From NCBI GenBank assembly GCA_029582265.1, contig CM055830.1, positions 32,219,172 through 32,283,171 of the forward strand: a stretch of 64,000 bases of DNA, in the 5' to 3' direction. The notes under the pieces are model-generated. The model saw only the letters and a list, made by a program, of their open reading frames with translations, searched no databases and was not told the origin of the DNA. Position 1 is the stretch's first letter; each line of letters begins with the position of its first letter. This document shows, in pieces, positions 58,483 to 64,000 of this stretch. Source of the stretch: Zoroaster sp. YZ-2022 (lineage: Eukaryota > Echinodermata > Asteroidea > Forcipulatida > Zoroasteridae). A program made the translations under genes and the position numbers.

Positions 58483-61400
58483 ATGACAGACAGCGACTCC
58501 TACATCTGGAAGAGCATCTTCCCTCAGAGTCCACGCCACCGACCCTGCCACCGACCCTGCCACCGAAGCAAGCAGGCGGCGTGCCACTACGAGGGCCAGA
58601 TCTACGTCTTCGGCGGACGAGATGGGCATCAGAATCTGAGGGATTTTTGGCGGTATGACATAACCACCAATATCTGGGCTCGGTTGGAATGTGGAGGAGA
58701 CACGCCACCGCCTCTACAAGAACATACCATGATAGCTCAGAAGGTATTATTTGAATGCTTTGACCTCGGCACTTACAAGGGAAAGTACAACATTGGTCTT
58801 AACCAGATTATCAAATCGACAAAATATTTTCCAAAAAAATTCCTTGGTGAAAAGTTTCTACACGTATCAATCAACCTGAGAAATTATTCTGTCTTAAAAA
58901 AGAGTTCTTTGCTTTATATCAAATTAACAAAAATGGCTTTCCAGGAAATTTTTGTTAAACTTAAAAACAGAAAACATGTAAAAATTATTTGTAGTTTTCT
59001 TGAATTAAAAAACATGAACACCTATTTTAATAAAAATTTCACATATTTTATGACTTGCAAACTAGATGGTTAAAATGAATGCACATTGCCAAATACCAAT
59101 GTTGAACCTTCCCTTTAACCCTAATCCTCCCAAATCCTCCAAAATCCTCTTTGCTAAAGTGAAGGATTTTGGAGGATTGAGGTTACATGCTACATGCTCT
59201 TTGCTAAAGTGAAGGATTTAGGAGGATTGAGGTTACTTGCTACATGCTCTTTGCTAAAGTGAAGGATTTAGGAGGATTGAGGTTACTTGCTACATGCTCT
59301 TTGCTAAAGTGAAGGATTTTGGAGGATTTTGGAGGATTGAGGTTACTTGCTACATGCTCTTTGCTAAAGTGAAGGATTTTGGAGGATTGAGGTTACATGC
59401 TACATGCTCTTTGCTAAAGTGAAGGATTTAGGAGGATTGAGGTTACTTGCTACATGCTCTTTGCTAAAGTGAAGGATTTAGGAGGATTGAGGTTACTTGC
59501 TACATGCTCTTTGCTAAAGTGAAGGATTTTGAAGGATTGAGGTTACATGCTACATGCCCTTTGCTAAAGTGAAGGATTTTGAAGGATTTTGAAGGATTGA
59601 GGTTACTTGCTACATGCTCTTTGCTAAAGTGAAGGATTTAGGAGGATTGAGGTTACTTGCTACATGCTCTTTGCTAAAGTGAAGGATTTAGGAGGATTGA
59701 GGTTACTTGCTACATGCTCTTTGCTAAAGTGAAGGATTTTGAAGGATTTTGAAGGATTGAGGTTACATGCTACATGCCCTTTGCTAAAGTGAAGGATTTT
59801 GAAGGATTGAGGTTACTTGCTACATGCTCTTTGCTAAAGTGAAGGATTTACTTCCATTTTATCCACAGGGGTGTCTCTATATATTCGGAGGGGAGCTGGG
59901 CTATGGGAGCTTCGGTGAGACCCCATTGTGGATCTATGATATCTCCCGACAGACCTGGGAGAAACCAGTCATCGAGTCGGAGGTCAAGACCCCAGTGGGT
60001 TGCAGAGGTCACACGGCCGTGGTGTGGCGTGGTGGGATGCACGTGTATGGTGGCTATGTGGACTTGAAAGGTTCGTCGGGCGAACTGTGGACATTAGACT
60101 TCGGTAAGATTGAATAACAATTCAGTTATTTCAGTTAAGCAACCTACATTGGTCTTAGTATCTCCTAATATCCTAATAAGGGAATAATAGTTTGTCGGGT
60201 GGTCTTTATCGCAGATTAACCCCAAATCCTCCAAAATCCTCTTTGCTAAAGTGAAGAATTTTGAAGGATTGAGGTTATGTGGAAATGGCAGTGGTGAAGG
60301 ATTTTGAAGGATTGAGGGCAGATGTGATTATTTGCTTGGTGGATTATGGAGGATTGAAGTTATATTTGACACTGGATGAAAATGGAGGATTGAGGTTATT
60401 AGGCATACATGCAACTGTTTGGTTCCCTGTGGGCAATAATGAATACATAGAGCTGTTTCTAATTCAATAAAAGGTGCCAGACTATTTTCCCATGCAGCCT
60501 TGGATTGGCTGCATGGGTTTCAGGCCTCCCAGCGAAACCTATAAAACCTATATTTCAAAATGGGAACCTTTATTTCCCCCCAAAAAATCTATATTAACCT
60601 GTTAAAACCTATATTTTTAATCTCCTGCAACACATTTTTAACTTCCTCATGAAATCCTCTTGGCTTTGAAGAAAATTAGAAGTATAAAGAGATGAAGCCA
60701 AAACAGTAGCCAAACTGTAACATGTGTACCGCTCTTAGATTTTCTGGTAATGTACTTTGTTGCAAAAAGTACTCGGAAGGTAGGCAATTTACCAAAAATA
60801 ACCTATAAAAGCCTATATTTTGACATTTGGTAAACCTATAATAACCTTTATTTTGCTTAAAAACCTATTTAAAAAAAACCTATATTTGGTAGATTAGGCA
60901 CTGGGGTTTTTGTATGGAAGTTAGGGACAAGGGCCAAAGTCATGGTACAGCCAAGCCTTTGAGAAGCCCGGCCAGGCCCAGGCTTTTCCCCTGTCTACTG
61001 GCCTATATAATGAGCTCTGCTTGCCTGGGCTAGGCCCTCCAGAAGCCCAGGTTATTTTGATTGGCAGGTACTGTATTGTTTCAGGATTAGGACTCACAAA
61101 AGACAATTAGGAGGCCAGGTAGCGTGTGCCTGGCCGGGCTTCTCAAAGGCTTGGCTGTACCATGACTTTGACAATCCTCCCTTAAACAAGATACTTGCAC
61201 AGTGATAAAGATTTAGTTCAAACTACATGTAGATTCTTCTGTCCTCCACACAGAAACAGGATGGTGGCACTTGAGTGTGGCTGCCCAAGGTGAAATCTCC
61301 CCCTCCCCACGGCACTGCCATTCTGCCGTGGTCTATGATTCCAGCATGTGGGTATACGGAGGCTTGTGCAACCTCCAGCCACTCAGAGACTTGTGGAGAT

Positions 61401-64000
61401 GGAAATTTGGTGAGCAGTTTTGTTATGAATTCAGTCACACGTACCGGAAATACAAAGTTAACACGTACTGTAACACTTATACACTGTATGACCTTGTTGC
61501 ATAATCGAGATAGATCTTGAAGCCCTTAAAATACCTGCAGAACCCAGACTAGTTATTGAATTTTTAAAAATTTATTTATTGTCAGTCACCCCAAACAAGG
61601 CCAATAGCCACTAGAGTGTAAGGGGTTACATATGCAATATGTCATCCACCATTTGAGCAAGATTACATTTGTTGATGTTTTTCTTAAACTTAAATAGATC
61701 GTAAGTTGGTGGAAAGCAATCAGCTGGAAGGGCGTTCCATTGTAATGCTGTTCTAGGGAAGAAGCTATCCAAATGGAACTTGCTCTTGATTTTGGGGAGT
61801 CGAAGATAGTGAGGGTGTTCACGTGCTTGTTTAGCAAAGCGAGTAACACCAGAGAAATCCCTGCACTTACGTACTAGCTCATGTAGCTCAGTAGAACAAT
61901 CCCCTTAATAATAACGGTAGAACAGTGAAAGGCTGGCTACATTCCTTCGATGTGAGAGAGGTTAAAGGAAAGAAAAAAAGCTCTTGTGCACATAAGACTG
62001 AACAAGTCCGGTGGTCTCGTGGTTTTCCTTATAAACTGATTTTTTTTTAATGCACCCAAATTATACCCTTGAAGTCTGATTTGTCTTTTGCAATGCTGTA
62101 AGTTAAATTACTTTATTAACCCATGACTGCAAGGGTCAAATTGTTGATATACTTGCCAAGGATATATCTAGTACACTTAAAAGTCAAACACTGTCAAACC
62201 TTACGTGCAGTCAGTACATTTACAGGTCAAAATGAGTTGACCATTTTTGACTGGTAAAAGCATTGTCTTGTATGGTTGAGAGTGGTCAAAATGACAGTAA
62301 AAAATGCCCATGTGTGCACATTTGGGTCAACAGTCAAAACAGGCAGTTGACTGGTTTTGACCACTATAGCTACTTGCCACTAAAGTAGGAGAGTTAAATA
62401 ATATTCAGCTAACCACACCAGCACGCTGGAGTTCTAGATAGGATTAGGAAAACCAAAACGCCTGATTTTATTTAAACAGTACAACACTATAAAAACCACC
62501 TATGGTAAACCAATTGGCACTGGTCATGTAATATTTCCAGTCCAATAAAATTCTTGAGATATTCTTGAAGTAATTTGCTGAAGTCTTGAGTCTTTTGCAA
62601 TTTTCAGAATCCCGACAGTGGGCAAAGGTGAAATGTTACGGGAGTCCAGGATCACTTCACGGCCACAGCGCTGTCCGTGTAGCCACCAGTATGATGATAT
62701 TTGGGGGTGAGGGACGAGAAGAATATAAGAACGAACTCTGGAAGTTTAATTTTGGTAAGAAAAATAAATTCTCTCAAATAAAATTTTCAAATTAATATTT
62801 TAAAAATGTTTTTATTTTCTTATGGTATTCAGTGTTCATTATGCAGATCATGTATAACTTATGTTGGGTGGGTGGGTGGAGTTCCCGAGGGGTTAAGGGA
62901 GGAGGGCCAAAGTCATGGTACAGCCAAGCCTTTGAGAAGCCTGGCCAGGCCTAGGCAACCTGGCCTCCTACAATCTACAATCTGTAATCAACCTAACCTG
63001 GGCTTCTGGTTTCAAAGCATTAGTCAAATTTCCTTTAAATTTTTTATATTTTTTATCAGATACATCTAGCTGGCAAAGTGCAACGCCCACCCGAAAAATC
63101 ACCCCGACCCCATGTACACGTCACGTTTTGTTGTCCATCCCGTCAAACTACACCCATGGGTCCCACCTTGGCCTCCCCTCAGTGGGGGATTTCCGCCCCC
63201 ACTCAGCCCCCAACCAGGCGTATTGGGACAGGAATCAAGAAGGGGGCGCGTCGACACCCATCGGACACCTTTCGCACCTGTTTGTCGTGAGGCCCCACTC
63301 CTCCCCTCCCGTCGTCGGTAACGATCAAGACAGGAAAGACGGGGAGCATCGCTTCCATAACAAGGTCCACCCGTCACCCACAGATCCGTTTGGCCCCAAG
63401 AGGTCACTATTCAATACACAAGACAACACAGTGTCGGACTCGCAACTAGATGATGGAGAAATCGAGGTGAAGGAAGAACAGCTGGTTGCTATGGCAACTG
63501 ATGATGCGAGGATTTATTCCAGTGACGATGGAGGGAGGAGGGAAAACGGAAAATGGGCAGTCACATCATCGACTGCTCAGTTGGATAAATGTGAAGTCAG
63601 GGAGGAGGACACAAGTCATCTCTTGATCAATGAGGAGTCTCTGATCCACCACTGCCGGGACGGCGGATGGGTATATCAAGACAAGACGGAAACCGACGAT
63701 GCCGGGGAGTGGATTCTGGAGGACTTTAGTGAACCGACTTCACCCGTATCCTCAAGAAGAGCTTCAGAGAATACAGGAATTACATTGACTTTAAAGTCAG
63801 ATTCAAGTGAGGATGTATTGTGTACCTCAACCTCATTAGAGCACGCCAGTCTGGTACAAGTAGTTTCTGACAAGAGTTTGTGCAATAATATTTCAACCGC
63901 TGAAAAGAGTATTTCCTCGCTGCCAAAAAATTATATCTCAAATTGTAAAAGTAATTCAAATATGAGGCTGAATAACAATGACAGGGATACAGTTACTGAG
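58483..64000 (+). CDS. Kelch-repeat beta-propeller protein, 5' part, runs off the window
   Basis: Five exons: 58483-58743, 59869-60103, 61254-61409, 62608-62754 and 63060 to beyond 64,000. Together they encode 580 aa in phase with GT-AG junctions. Five kelch-type blades are visible: GQIYVFGGRDG, GCLYIFGGELGYG, GGMHVYGGYVD, SSMWVYGGLCN and TSMMIFGGEGR, each followed by a W.YD, W.LDFG or W.FNFG strand. The three introns after exons 2-4 are all phase 1, right after F.FG, so exons follow blades. The last exon leaves the propeller for a long polar, acidic, probably disordered tail. The start is the first in-frame ATG after a stop at 58,417 (MTDSDSYIWKSIF). TCTGTCTGCAG just before it could instead be a splice acceptor, so an upstream exon is possible. 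Exon 1 has a short HRPCHRPCHR tandem repeat. Kelch propellers are protein-binding platforms; partner and ortholog were not recognised. Confidence 0.85.
59126..59850. repeat. 50-bp minisatellite in the first kelch intron
   Basis: About 15 copies of TACATGCTCTTTGCTAAAGT followed by GAAGGATTT(A/T)GGAGGATTG and AGGTTACTTGC. Some copies have an extra GGAGGATTTT or GAAGGATTTT, giving 60-61 bp units. The last copy ends less than 25 bp before the splice acceptor at 59,868. Fragments continue after the exon at 60,215-60,400. Confidence 0.93.
60521..60905 (+). mobile_element. Dispersed element with CAGGCCTCCCAG-type ends, copy 2
   Basis: Same text as 55,072-55,503, somewhat shorter, with the right end truncated (GGCACTGGGG). 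In the second kelch intron. Confidence 0.7.
60930..61186. mobile_element. Inverted-repeat element with about 50-bp ends
   Basis: Left end CAAAGTCATGGTACAGCCAA then GCCTTTGAGAAGCC, right end GGCTTCTCAAAGGCTTGGCT then GTACCATGACTTTG. Core CCAGAAGCCCAGGTTATTTT. Lies just before the acceptor of kelch exon 3. Other members at 14,884, 41,140 and 62,890. Confidence 0.8.
61626..61860 (-). pseudogene. C-terminal fragment of a second LINE reverse transcriptase
   Basis: On the minus strand: KQAREHPHYLRLPKIKSKFH, DSFFPRTALQWNALP, then FKFKKNINKCN and a TAA stop at 61,628-61,626. The SFFPRT..WN.LP pattern is typical of the end of non-LTR reverse transcriptases. It differs from the 16.0-kb LINE. Upstream it becomes unreadable, so only the 3' part was inserted or survives. 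In the kelch intron between exons 3 and 4. Confidence 0.72.
62117..62395 (-). mobile_element. TTTTGACC-rich element, inverted copy 3
   Basis: Reverse of 40,021-40,310 and 56,697-57,005, ending AAAGTAGGAGAGTT. Contains AACACTGTCAAACCTTACGT. In the kelch intron between exons 3 and 4. Confidence 0.75.
62890..63000. repeat. One arm of the 60,930 family
   Basis: CAAAGTCATGGTACAGCCAA then GCCTTTGAGAAGCCTGGCC, followed by a short remnant with CCTGGGCTTCTGG. Ends about 50 bp before the acceptor of kelch exon 5. Confidence 0.65.

Noticed and set aside
58444..59073. Reading through the first kelch exon into the intron as one 209-codon gene
   Set aside because: The kelch pattern stops at 58,743 at a GT donor and resumes in phase at 59,869. 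The part after 58,743 is AT-rich intron.
59126..59850. CRISPR-like array in the kelch intron
   Set aside because: Units are directly tandem with no unique spacers. It is a minisatellite in a eukaryotic intron.

Overview
The window is nuclear DNA from an animal. Genes are split by GT-AG introns, 50-60% of the sequence is intronic or intergenic AT-rich DNA, and it is packed with short inverted-repeat transposons, tRNA-derived SINEs and minisatellites. RIF1 resembles vertebrate RIF1 along its whole length but with many differences, and the repeat families look like those of marine invertebrate deuterostomes. An echinoderm, perhaps a sea star, is my best guess; this is inference and not proven by the sequence.

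Layout. (1) 1-9,877: a satellite array with a unit of about 35 bp. It is clean with higher-order structure from about 7.1 kb, and looks badly base-called or assembled before that, worst at 3.6-5.4 kb. (2) 9,878-12,255: flank with a Tc1-type miniature element and a degenerate 100-115 bp repeat. (3) 12,256-43,306, minus strand: a complete RIF1 gene. I could join 29 coding exons, each with consensus splice sites, into one 8,166-nt reading frame (2,721 aa plus stop). RIF1 recruits protein phosphatase 1 to control replication timing and limits resection at DNA breaks. The N-terminal HEAT array, the PP1 docking pair (ILK then RVSF) and the C-terminal DNA-binding region are all present. (4) 43,307-58,482: intergenic. 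It holds a GC-rich patch that may be the RIF1 promoter, a miniature Mutator-like element that still carries a piece of transposase, a 2,034-bp DD34E transposon with perfect 41-bp ends but an Asn at the second catalytic position, tandem repeats and several miniature elements. (5) 58,483-64,000, plus strand: the 5' part of a kelch-repeat beta-propeller gene, five coding exons seen, running off the right edge.

The two cellular genes point away from each other and show no functional link. Most of the structure outside the exons is explained by non-autonomous DNA transposons. At least a dozen families are visible, several of them present in both genes' introns and in the intergenic space. I found no new defence or biosynthetic system. 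The most interesting items are the transposon remnants, the SINE/LINE pair that shares a 3' tail, and the satellite.
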